From Miscanthus floridulus (Eukaryota; Streptophyta; Magnoliopsida; Poales; Poaceae), in contig NC_089581.1 in NCBI RefSeq assembly GCF_019320115.1, positions 7,007,707 through 7,071,706 of the forward strand: a stretch of 64,000 nucleotides of DNA, written 5' to 3'. The notes below the pieces were generated by a model. That model ran no database searches, was not told the DNA's origin, and was given only the letters and a program-made list of their open reading frames with translations. The number at the start of each line of letters is the position of its first letter. The stretch's first letter is position 1. Shown here piece by piece: positions 10,203 through 20,402 of this stretch. A program made the translations under genes and the position numbers.

Positions 10203-12424
10203 AAGGATGGGAGAAATGCATCCATAACTTGATGAATCCATTCATCATCTGTAAGTAGGTAGGTAGGTCCCCTGCCCCTACCCGTTCATTATAAGTGGAA
10301 GGTTACTTAATTAAGGAAGTGCTATATACTTATTTGAATCGGTAAAAGTGGTTTGTGCGCATTCATTATTTTGTTTCGTTATTCACGTGACTGACCGAGT
10401 ATCCTTATTTGCCTTGGTCCCCACAACAAAGTTCCTCCATAGAGAACCCAACTGCACAGCACCATCGCAAAGGTTTCTTCGTAACTCGATTAGTCTCACT
10501 CAAGAGAACTCATCTACACGGAAGGTCTTTTAAGTGCTAGTTGTACCTGCATAGAAGTTCTACGCCCTCAACTACACCAGGATGCCTCCTGCAATAGCAT
10601 CACAATGAGTCTCGCCATGGACAGCTCGCTAGTCTTCTTGCATCAGCCACACCTAATTACAAATGACCTTGGCCTCTCCATGCTCATCATTTACATTTAA
10701 ACTGCACACCCCCTTGTTGAGGTCTTACTCCAACAGTACGACCTCTAGCACATGACCATTCCTCACTCAAGTCATCGACACCCTCATCGATGTACGTGTT
10801 GAAAGAAGAAATTCCACTATCTCTCAAATGAAATGAGTGAACTCCTATATCACAGAGTTTCATTGATGCCAAAGGGCCTCAAACGCAATTGGAACCAAAA
10901 TAGGCTGGAAGAATGAAAGAGTCAATCTATCTTAGTCAAGGCACTCACTCTGCCACAAAGGAAGGAACTGGAGGAAGTTCAGTGTGAGTTGTTGACATCA
11001 ACCTTTCACTTCTCGGCAATGTTTCGGTCGTTCATACCAAAAGCGAACAAACCGGGAATGTTTCGACCTATAACTCAACCTGCGGAGAGAGATAGGATCG
11101 TAATGGAGGGCTAGGACTAGCCCACTTATTTAACCTGTTATTTGATCCTCTATTTTCCGTGCATTCGCATGGATTTCAGCCGAGATGGGGCGCTATCACT
11201 CTTTTCTTGGAAGTCAAACGTTGGCCTACGGTGAATAGAGTCATAAAAGCAGATATCAAAAGCAAAAGTTGTTTTGAAAAAATATCTCATTAGCTACTCC
11301 TTGAGTTTATGAGAAGCTAAGTAGGTGACAAGAATGAAATGCTCATCAATCAAATAGCTGTTTTTTTACGACCCCCATCTTCGAGGGCAAGATCTATTCC
11401 CATAGGGAATTTGGCATTCCCCAAGGTAGCTCCTTACTGGTAGTCCTTGGTACTTGTACACTCTTATCTTTGGAATACTCGATATTACGTACAAACTTCA
11501 ATTTTGTATTTGAATCGGAAAATCAATACACTTTGCTAAGGGAGAGAAATGGAAATATTAAAGAAAGTAAAGAAAGATAGGTGAAATGCCCGCGGGTTAG
11601 CGAGGTTGGTCGGCATACTATATAGATAGTGGTTTGTTGGCTTCATCTCTAGGTTGGGATTACTTTCCTTCTGTGTATTGAAAGCTGGAATTGGAAGTCG
11701 AAAAGTTGGGATATACGGTTCGGTGGGATAGTTTTATATTGTCAATAAGCCTTCCTGCCCCTTCATGTTTAGTCAGACAAGGAAGTTCAAAAGTAGATCG
11801 ATGGAAGTTGCTTGTTCGAATCATATCTCGGAGATTAGCTAGAGTAGGCATTGGCAAAGACATGATGTGAAGCAACCAATGAAAGAAATGGCCCCGGTGC
11901 TGAAAGTTCTACCTGAGTGAAAGGATCGTTCCCATTCTATCTATGATATAGTTTATGATTCAAGAAAGCATGGTTGGAGTTCTTCTATTGACGAAGGGAA
12001 GAGGATGGTCTTACTTTTCAGAGATACCTGACTTAGTGGACTGGTCATAGCGGAAGGTTAGAGGTGGGAAACAAGGAAACAGAGGAAATGCTTACTGGGA
12101 CATAGCCTTCGGTACGAGTTAAAGGGCACTAAGATCCGCTGGCAAGGAAGTGTGAGGAGATGAGATTCTCTTTGCCTTATTTATAAAGTTCTTATATAGA
12201 GTTTGGGGCATGCATATAGTTAGGGCATATCCTTTTTTATGTGTTTGTTATCTCGCTGCGCGCCTTTTTGATGATAAGATCATCATTTTTTATCTGACTT
12301 GGTTGAGTAATGCATGAGATCAACTTGTGGCCTATGCTTCTCGTGTGAGGAGAGCTAAGGAGGAAGGAGGGACAGACTTAGACTTTAGGTAGAGCCAGGC
12401 AACCTGATTGAACCTTACAATGAA
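10203..12424. other. Insert of probable organelle (mitochondrial-like) DNA inside an LTR
   Basis: About 2.2 kb interrupts the 5' LTR. The composition and texture (near 45% GC, no repeats, short broken frames, phrases such as CCCGCGGGTTAGCGAGG) look like plant mitochondrial intergenic DNA and unlike the surrounding retroelement sequence. A 71-codon minus-strand frame at 11875-11660 is the longest in the best-looking part and I do not recognise it. A 31-bp piece of LTR is present on both sides (10172-10202 and 12425-12455, two differences). The organelle origin is my inference from appearance; another kind of filler DNA is possible. Confidence 0.4.
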
Positions 12425-12487
12425 CCACCGATCAATCTACCTTCGTAGGATACCCCTCGGAGGACCATCGAGCATCTTTTGTCGACA
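12425..12487 (+). repeat. 5' LTR, second piece, of the non-autonomous element
   Basis: It resumes with CCACCGATCAATCTACC and runs to the LTR end TTTGTCGACA. The primer-binding site follows at 12489. It repeats the last 31 bases of the first LTR piece. Confidence 0.85.
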
Positions 12488-12488
12488 G

Positions 12489-14768
12489 TTGGCGTGCCAG
12501 GTAAGGGCTGTGCATGCTGATCCATGGCGAACTAGATGGCGTACCTCAAGACCAATGTTGTTTGTGGCAACTCATCTTGTTGCGACGGCCTCCTTCAACA
12601 ACACCTACGATGAATCGGCGGCAACGTTCAACATGGAAATGACACGGAGCATGACGACCTCAACCGCACCAAGAATTTCCAATTCGGGGTCTCAGTGATC
12701 AAGGATCATGTATCATGACCAACAAGGAGCGTGTGTGCAGGCCACACAAACTAATCAAGATGAAACTTGCATCTACACGTGGTTGCATGCGGGCATGCAA
12801 CAAGATGGCACAAATCGCTCAGGTGCTGGTGTGCAACATTTTGTAAGTACATCGACACACGGCAGCATCTCAACGGATCGATGTGCACATCAGCGCTATC
12901 CAGCCCTGGCCGACTCCATCCTATCAAGTATGACTCCGATTCCCAGGTCCTAGCTCTTGCTGACTCTGCCTCGATTGAGCCTAACTGAGACTCCATGCAC
13001 TCGTCTGACGAGGGCTCTACGTACTCGCCCGACTATGACTTTGCGCACTTGTCCGACTGCATCAAACCGTCTAAACTAGAAGCAAGCTGTTTGCTTACGT
13101 CAATCCATCGAGTGAACCATCGAGCCCACATCCTTTTACTTGGATACTATGGCTCAACAACTCCTCAACTCGGTCACGAATCAAGCAAAGTCACAGTTTT
13201 AATATTCTTCTAAATATTCTCCAATCTTCGTATATCGCCATAATATTTCTCTGAGCTATTTTCTCCATGTTTGCTTTCCAAACGATTTTCTTTCAAGTAT
13301 ACCATCTTAAAGATGACATACAACTAAGTCTAAGGCAAATCCCCAAATAGTCATGTTGATGTTCGGATGTCCCTAGAGACGGCCCTGTCTTTGGCTCCTC
13401 TCTACACGTGCACGAGCATCTACCCTCTGCGTTATGGGTGGTCGGCAGTGGCTCCTTAGTGACGCTTTGTTCTTCCTATACGCATACGGGCTCCGCTCTC
13501 TGCGTTATGGTTAACAGGCTAGCTAGGGCTGGAGACTCAGCTACACACTAACTGGTCGGATGTTTTTATTAAATATAAATACATCTTCACACCAACTGAT
13601 CACCGAGCTACATACGCTATTTCTTCTCCAGAGTTCATATATTTTACATCATGTACTACCCATTCTACATATTTGTATTACAGGATTATCGTCTAGGTGA
13701 TTGGACCACCTGGTGCTCGGACTTCTCCATCGATCAACTGGTCGGACTGCTAGGTTCATAGACTTCATCGCCGACCAGTTGATCTGACTATTCGTCAGTC
13801 ATTTCTACTCAATGCTCACTTCGCCACCGACTAGTTGACCGGACTGTTCATTGCTCGTGCTTCATCATCAGCTATGACGGGGGCTCCTCGATGCTCGGAC
13901 ATCGCCAACTACACCGAGGACTCCTCGGCGCTCGAATTCTTCATGCTCGAGGACTAAGTGGGCACACTTTACCTTGCGGACATCGCCAACTACGCCGAGG
14001 GCTCCTCAGTGCTCGGACGTCGCTAGCTATGTCAGAAACTCCTCGGTGCTCGAACCTCGCCAGCTATGCTGAGGACTCCTCAGTGCTCGGACATCGCCAG
14101 CTGTGCTAGGGCTCCTCAATGCTCGGATGTCGCCAGCTATGCCGGGGACTCCTCGGTGTTCAGATGTCGCCAGCTACGCTAGGGACTCTTTGGTGCTCGG
14201 ACATCGCCAGCTACGCCGGGGACTCCTCGGTGCTCAGACTTCGCCAGCTACGCCAAGGGCTCCTTGGTGCTCGGACATCGCCAGTTACGCCGGGGGCTCC
14301 TCGATGCTCGGACGTTGCTAGCTACGCCGAGGGCTCCTCGGTGCTCGGACCTCGCTAGCTACGCTAGAGACTCCTTCACTGCTCGGATGTCACCAACTAC
14401 GCTGGTGACTCCCTTGATGGTCGAATCTCGCTACGTCTCATCGGTGTGCTATCAAGCTGCTCCATGCTGTTTGGATCAGGGTGCTGATCTTGGGCAGTAT
14501 GTCTGAGGTCTTGATACGTGCATGTCAGACGACATCGGCAAGCTTTCAGACTTCTTTTTCTTTGACCCTGCTACAAGATTCATTCTTCATCTTTCAGTAG
14601 ACTCAGGGACTAAGTGTGCATACTTCACCTTGCGGTAAATGTGCGCTTTTCAATTTAGGGCTTCGCCCGTGGACTGGTTGCTTGCTTGGTCGGTCTTCTG
14701 CCTTTCTTCTACTTTCTGATCTTGGCACCACGTGACTAGGTCACCTACTATTAGGCTCAGGGACTAGC
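12489..14768 (+). other. Internal region of the non-autonomous element
   Basis: It contains the likely primer site at its start, about 1.3 kb of unique sequence with only short frames (the longest about 96 codons, from 12408 across the LTR border, not recognised), a 37-bp minisatellite, and the flank before the 3' LTR (CAGGGACTAGC just before 14769). No gag or pol domain is visible. Confidence 0.6.
13880..14420. repeat. Minisatellite, ~14 copies of a 37-bp unit
   Basis: The unit has the form CTCCTCGGTGCTCGGAC followed by ATCGCCAGCTACGCCGGGGA. The last copies are exactly 37 bp apart (starts at 14223, 14260, 14297, 14334, 14371); earlier copies are more degenerate. The open frames through it are by-products of the repeat, not genes. 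Confidence 0.9.
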
Positions 14769-15169
14769 TGTGGGGGTATGGCCCCCGGTATCCACAAGAC
14801 AAAGACATGGGCCGCACCATCAGAGGTGGCCCTACCCACAAGATCAAGGCGTGCACGGCACTGGTCGACGTGCACCGCAAGATATTATATAGTACCAAAT
14901 AGGATACTTTCTTTGTAACCCTACCCCTCCAGAGTATATAAGGAGAGACAGAGGTCCCCTAGTCGACAGCTACATAGATCTCATATTCAATATAATACAC
15001 CAAAGACACATGACGTAGGGTATTACGTCAATCAGACGGCCCGAACATGTCTAAATCGTTGTCTCTACGCCTTGTGTCACCATCCGGTTTCTGATCACGC
15101 GCACCTCCACCGATCAATCTACCTTCGTAGGATACCCCTCGGAGAACTACCGAGCATCTTTTGTCGACA
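14769..15169 (+). repeat. 3' LTR of the non-autonomous element
   Basis: A 401-bp LTR from TGTGGGGG to CGACA. It includes a TATA box (GAGTATATAAGG near 14933) and GACGTAGGGTATTACGTC. It differs from the 5' copy at many sites, so the insertion is old. Confidence 0.88.
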
Positions 15170-15841
15170 CATGGGGTTCTCAAAATAACACATGGGGCGT
15201 AAAAAACTATATTGCCTTGGACAAGGCGTCTTACTTATACTATTCAGAGAGGGACTCCCTCAGTCCCTAAATGTCTATCGTTTTTGCTTCTCAAGAAACA
15301 ACTTTGACTAAATATATATTAAAAATATTAATATTTATGATACATAATTAGTCTCATTGGATAGATATTTGAATCTAGTTTTTAATAAATTTATTTAGAG
15401 ATAAAAATATTGCATGTATTTTCTATAAATTGAACCAAAGTTATCGACACGCAAATCGTGGTGACAAACATTTAGGGACAGACGAGCATGTATTATCATG
15501 TTCGGAGTGTTTGAGTAGGGGTGAAGGTGTTACAAATATAATGTTTTTGTGTCTCTGGGGATTCTCTCTCGTCTCGCTCTTACATCCACTTACACACACG
15601 AAGGGTGAGGTTTACAAAAACACGTAATTGGTGGCGGAGTTGTCAGCTTGGTCAAGTCATGTCCATGATCACCCAAGTGTTGTTTTGTCTAACTTAGCAC
15701 ACCGTTGAGTTGACTCCCAAATGTCACTATGTATTTCTTAATTTTGGTCATCTATTTCAATACGAGGGGACAGTTGTAATGTCCCTGTTGTGCCGCTTAG
15801 GTGGGACAACACCTCCTTACGCCAGCACAGTGGTAGACGTG
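15170..15841. other. Short spacer between two retroelements, with a Stowaway-like MITE
   Basis: Apart from the MITE at 15255-15486 I see no gene. The last five bases, ACGTG (15837-15841), would be the target duplication of the Sirevirus that starts at 15842. Confidence 0.5.
15255..15486. mobile_element. Stowaway-like (Tc1/mariner) MITE
   Basis: It has terminal inverted repeats: CTCCCTCAGTCCCTAAATGT on the left and ACATTTAGGGACAGACGAG on the right. The interior is A/T-rich and non-coding, about 232 bp. The CTCCCTC start is characteristic of Stowaway elements; a TA duplication is not clearly preserved. Confidence 0.7.
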
Positions 15842-17697
15842 TGAAAGCTCTAGTTTGGTTTTGGTGAATTGATGAAACCCTAAGTGCTAACCTAGTTTAT
15901 CAAGTGATTATGAGATAGGCAGCACATTCCAAGTGGTGAAGCAAATGAAGATCATGGCATGAAGATGGCGACGCCATGGTGATGATCAAGTGCTTGGACT
16001 TGGAAAGAAGAAAGAGAAAAACAAAAAGCTCAAGGCAAAGGTATAAATTGTAGGAGTTATTTTATTTCAATGATCAAGACACTTAGAGAGTGATCACATT
16101 TAGGTTTGATAGCCATACTATTAAGAGGGGTGAAACTCATATCAAAATTTGGTTATCAAAGTGCCACTAGATGCTCTAACTCATTGCATATGCATTTAGG
16201 ATCTAGTGAAATGCTAACACCCTTGAAAATGTTTGTGAAAATACGCTAACATATGTGCACAAGGTGATACACTTGGTGGTTGACACATTTGAGCAAGGGT
16301 GAAGTAGTTAGAGGTGAAAAGGAGTTAGTCTTGCTGGTCACAAGGTGACCGGACACTGGTCTCTGAGGAACCGGCGTGTCTGGTCAGTTGTAACAGCGAA
16401 GACGCTGGCGTTGGTCAATCGACCGGATGCTGGGTCATGGACTGACCAGACACTGAGGTCTAGGGTCTGGTCCTATTGTCGGGCAGCGCATAGAAGCTGG
16501 GGTCTCTGACCGAATGCTGGCAGGGTCCGGTCGTGCATGACCGGACGCGTTCGGTGGGCAAAATGCGTTTCTAGAACCTTACTGAAAATGACTGAACGCT
16601 GGTGGCTCAGCGTCCGGTCAGTTATAGCATAGTGTTCGATCAACTCAAGTGACCGTTGAGATCGGGACACATGGCTGTCGTTGGGCGACCGGACGCTGAG
16701 GTCCAGCGTCCGGTCAACATGACCGAAGCATCCGGTCAGCCCGTGTTGTGCCTAGTGAAGGGGTACAACGGCTCTATTTTGTAAGGGCTTCTATTTAAGC
16801 CCCATGGCTAGTTCAAGCTCACTCCCTTGGCCATTTGCATTGACATAGCAACCTTGTGAGCTTAGCCAAAGCCCTCCCACTCATCTCCATCATTGATTCA
16901 TCATCTTTGTGAGATTGGGAGAGAATCTAAGTGCATTGCTTGAGTGTTTGCATCTAGAGGCACTTGGTGTTCATGTTTTGCTACGGGATTCGCTTGTTAC
17001 TCTTGGTGGTTGCCACCATCTAGATAGCTTAGAGCAGCGAGGATGATTGAGCGGAGGGTGGTGATTGTCTCTGGCTCTGATCATGGTGATTGTGAGGGGT
17101 TCTTGATCTTTCCCTGGTGGAGCGCCAAAAGGTACTCTAGTAGATTGCTCGTGGCTTGTGTGATCCTCATCTTGTGTTGGTTGTGCGGCACCCTATTGAG
17201 GGTTTGGCGTGTGAAGCCAATTAGCGCGTGAACCTCTAAGTAAGTGAATCGCCACAATGAGGACTAGCTTGCCGGCAAGCAAGTGAACCTCGGTAAAAAA
17301 ACATTGTGTTCATCCTTTGATTCCGAGGTGATTGGTCTTCATTGTTATTCACTCTTGTGATTGATTGGTTCCTTCATCTACACGGCGGTATAACTTTCTT
17401 GATCACTCTCTTTACATTACCACAAACTAGTTGTCAAGCTCTTTAGTGTAGCTAGTTGTGAGAGCTTGGTTGGTGTGGCTCTTTAGTTAGCCTTTGAGAG
17501 CACACTAACATAGGGTAGTGTCATAGCTATTGTGTGAATAGATACTATCTAAACTATAATTATGGTAGGTGACTTGCATTTTGAGTAGGCTAGCGCAACA
17601 CTTGCTTTGCCTCATAATTGTCTAACCATTTTGTTAAGTGTTGTTGTAGAAATTTTTATTAGGCTATTCACCCTCCTCTAGCCATTAGGACCTTACA
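15842..17697 (+). repeat. Sirevirus 5' LTR (1856 bp)
   Basis: It starts TGAAAGCTCTAGTTTGG and ends CCTTACA. Positions about 16340-16745 carry many copies and inverted copies of GACCGGACGCTG-type motifs, forming short palindromes typical of Sirevirus LTRs. The initiator-tRNA primer site follows two bases after the end. Confidence 0.9.
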
Positions 17698-17754
17698 AGT
17701 GGTATCGGAGACGAGGTCGCCGTGATTTGAGGCTTAACAACCTTCGGTGCAAAA

Positions 17755-18119
17755 ATGGCTCAAATCAACAACACCAAGAAGCCACCCCAATTTGATGGCT
17801 CAAATTATCCCTATTGGAAGGCTAAGATGACAATATATATCAAGTCAATCAATAGGAAGATTTGGAAGGTGGTAGAAACAAAAATTGAGATTGAAGATGA
17901 AGATGCTCCCACCACCGCCGAAGAAATACTTCTCCAAAACAATGACATTGCTCTTAGTGCCATCCATGATGCTTTGGATGAGAGAACCTTTGAGCAAATC
18001 AAGAACATTGAGAGAGCTCATGAGGCTTGGAAGAAATTGGAGGAATCATTTGAGGGCACTCAAGCCATGAAGGGTGCAAAGGCATATATTCTCAAAGAGA
18101 AGTTTGCAAGCTTCAAGAT
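17755..18119 (+). pseudogene. gag: Sirevirus gag, 5' part (interrupted by E1)
   Basis: Gag is the capsid protein of the Sirevirus. The frame opens at 17755 (MAQINNTKKPPQFDGSNYPY), with the PxFDGxNYxxWK motif usual at the N-terminus of copia gag. It runs until E1 inserts after 18119. The frame continues at 32059, on the other side of E1, once one copy of the 5-bp duplication AAGAT is discounted. The two parts total 1971 bases, a multiple of three, with no internal stop, so gag was intact when E1 arrived. As it stands the reading frame runs into the E1 LTR and ends. Confidence 0.88.
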
Positions 18120-18515
18120 TGTCGATGTTTCACCACCGATAGCCTGCCACGGGGGTACCCGGGGCAGTATGTTCGGGCTTCGGCGTATGACGAACTCGAT
18201 GGTTAACGCAAGACACAGTCGATTTATCCTGGTTCAGGCCCTCGATCGTGGATCGAGTAATAACCTTACGTCCAGTCGGCGTTAGCCTTTGCGTTAGATT
18301 GATTGTCAAGAGTTGTGTTGTACAATTGTCGTCCCTGTCTCAGGAGCCCTGCCCTCCTTTATATAGTCAGGAGGCCAGAGTCCTAGTCGGTTTATAATGA
18401 GATTTCCTAGTAGGATTACTTGATAGTTATACTACTAAGATTACATGGGAAGAATCTTAGTTGGATTAGATCTTCTCTCTCCCTTGCGGGGTATCCTATG
18501 GGTCCCGCATCGACA
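18120..18515 (-). repeat. E1 3' LTR
   Basis: 396 bp, terminating in TGTCGA and its complement. It differs from 31658-32053 at three positions that I can see. The polypurine tract lies directly next to it (complement of AGCCCCCGAG from 18516). Confidence 0.93.
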
Positions 18516-20212
18516 AGCCCCCGAGCACTTCATGGTTGAGCTCTGAAAGTCTCGCTTTGCTCCTTCAAGTCTTGTTGGGTAGGAACAAAATGTCATCCGA
18601 GTGCTTTCTGGAGTGAAACCTTGTAGCGCTTCTTGGGATCTTTGAGTCGCGAGTGCTTTTTTAAGAAAAAATACATCCATCTGGTTGTAGCCCCCGAGCC
18701 TCTTGCTATTTGGAACAAGGAGCTGGAGGATCTTGTCTTGAAGTTGCTCTGATTGTTCGCTGAAGTTTTATTAAAAAGAACTCGAATATGGATCGTTCCG
18801 GGTTCTTTTGTCGTAATGTCTTGAAGTAGTCTGCGTTGAGGAAGTCTTTTGGTGACGTGCGCTTTTTCAAAGAAAAAGTGCACTCACTGAGTGTAGCCCC
18901 CGAGCCTCTTGCTATTTGGAATAAAAAGTTGGAGGGTCTTGATCCTTTATGTTGTTTGAAGAATTTGTGTTCTGAAGTAGTCTCCGAGACTTGAATTATT
19001 TCGTTATCCGAGTAGTTTCGCGGCATGCAGCCTCCGAGCTTATGTCCGGGTTCTTTGGTTTCAGGAAGAACTCGGATGCGAGGTCTTGGCGTATTCTTTG
19101 ATAGTCTGCTGTTGCCAGATGTAATTGTATGGTGGTGGTTGAGCGTAAATGCCTTTTGTTCACGGGTTGTACTGTGCTGGTATATTCTTCCGAATATGCC
19201 CGTCTTCGAGTACTGTTTCTTCTTGCCTGAGTCATCCATTATTGGGTCCTATCTTTTCACTGTGTCCTTTGTTGGGCTTATTTCGTTGGTACTCTTGGTC
19301 CATGTGCGCCGATCCTTTGGCCTATAAATACTGTCCCGGAGTGCTTGCTTTCATCCATTGGACATTCTGTTGAAACCTTCTTGGTTGTGAACATGGTAGT
19401 TTGTGAAGTAGAGCAGCCCCCGGGCGTATTTTGTAGTTCCTGTGTGTCTTGTCGTAGCTGGAGGAAGTCTTGTGATAGGGATTAGAGGTAGGCTAATCCC
19501 GCGACAGCATTGTGCCAGGATGTACATGGTGGTAGTTGGAGGAAGTCTTGTGATGTGGGCTTCGTTCCTTCATCCGGCAGTTCTGGGTTGATCCTCGTCG
19601 CCTGTCTTGAGACCGTCCGGTGCAGATCAACACCATATCCAGCATCACATCGGTCTTGGGTAGACAGATGCCCGCCGACCTTCTCTGCTCCATGTTGCCC
19701 TGCCGTGCTGCCGATTTCCGCCTTGGATGCACTGCGTTCGTCCTTTGAAGAAAACAGTGTAGCTGATGGCGGTCTGTCCTTCCGAGTAGCAATTTGGGAC
19801 ACGTAGTCGTTCCAGAGCCTAGTCGTGCCCGTGTTCCTCTTTGCTACTTTGCTTTTCGTGGTGCCGAGTTCGTTGGGTCTTGTAGGGTTTGTAATCTTCT
19901 ATTTTTGAAGTCGATTGTAATGTAACGAATCTTGTCTTCTGAGTTGTCTTTGACTCTTCTGTTGTGATTCTTATCATTCATGAGACTACCGAGTTCTTTC
20001 TTATATAACCGGGTTCTTTTGTTACTCGTGAGGTAGCCCTTTCTTTCTTCTTGGTTCAACGAGTTGTTCCTGTGGTCATCTGATAACCCTGCTGCGTTGT
20101 TGCGGATAAGTCTGAAATCTGCCCGTTGGTTCGTATCGTTGTGTGGATTCGTGCCCTCCGTCGTTTTAGCTGCGTCGGTAAATGGACCGTTGCTTTCCCA
20201 CGATGTGTTTTA
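18516..20212. other. E1 region between the 3' LTR and the antisense gene promoter
   Basis: About 1.7 kb without a supportable gene. It has a duplicated phrase around 19455 and 19535 (GGAGGAAGTCTTGTGATxxGG) and several CCCCCGAGCCTCTTGCT phrases (near 18690 and 18898; one more at 24086). The same landmarks appear in E2 (63400-64000, inverted), so the block belongs to the family and is probably upstream sequence of the antisense gene. Confidence 0.5.
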
Positions 20213-20256
20213 ACGGGCCTTATGGGCCGTTTGTATTACTGAGAAATCTATTTAAA
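20213..20256 (+). promoter_or_regulatory. Promoter of the E1 antisense gene: paired GGGCC boxes and TATA box
   Basis: Two GGGCC boxes at 20215 and 20224 (9 bp apart, the second within ATGGGCC) precede a TATA-like CTATTTAAAG at 20248-20257, about 147 bp before the ATG at 20403. TGGGCC/T boxes are 'site II' motifs bound by TCP factors in plant promoters. The same layout stands before the antisense gene of E2 and E3. Function is inferred from conservation and position. Confidence 0.6.
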
Positions 20257-20402
20257 GACCTTTTATCTTCCTTTTCCTTGTCACCTAGCTCTTTCCTTTA
20301 AACCCTAGTTCTCAGAAAACCGCCGCCGTCATTGTCGTTATCGCCCTAGCACCATCATTCTAGCTTCATCCTCTTTAGCTCCTTTGTTGCTTCCGCCAAT
20401 TC

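Larger units (their letters stand above)
9836..15169 (+). mobile_element. Non-autonomous LTR retrotransposon (Tat-like primer site, no pol)
   Basis: The LTRs begin TGTGGGGGTATGGCCC and end in TTTGTCGACA. The 3' LTR is 14769-15169. The 5' LTR is in two pieces, 9836-10202 and 12425-12487, because foreign DNA lies between them. Flanking 5-mers are CGTGG (9831-9835) and CATGG (15170-15174), a target duplication with one CpG-type transition. After the 5' LTR comes a likely primer-binding site (from 12489, TTGGCGTGCCAGGTAAG), almost the same as in the three Tat elements of this window. No protease, reverse transcriptase or integrase is present in the interior, so the element must have been moved by enzymes from elsewhere. 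The orientation is set by the primer site. Confidence 0.85.

Noticed and set aside
13891..14506. Open frames of 72-80 codons through the minisatellite
   Set aside because: They follow from a 37-bp repeat that shifts frame each unit; there is no recognisable protein.
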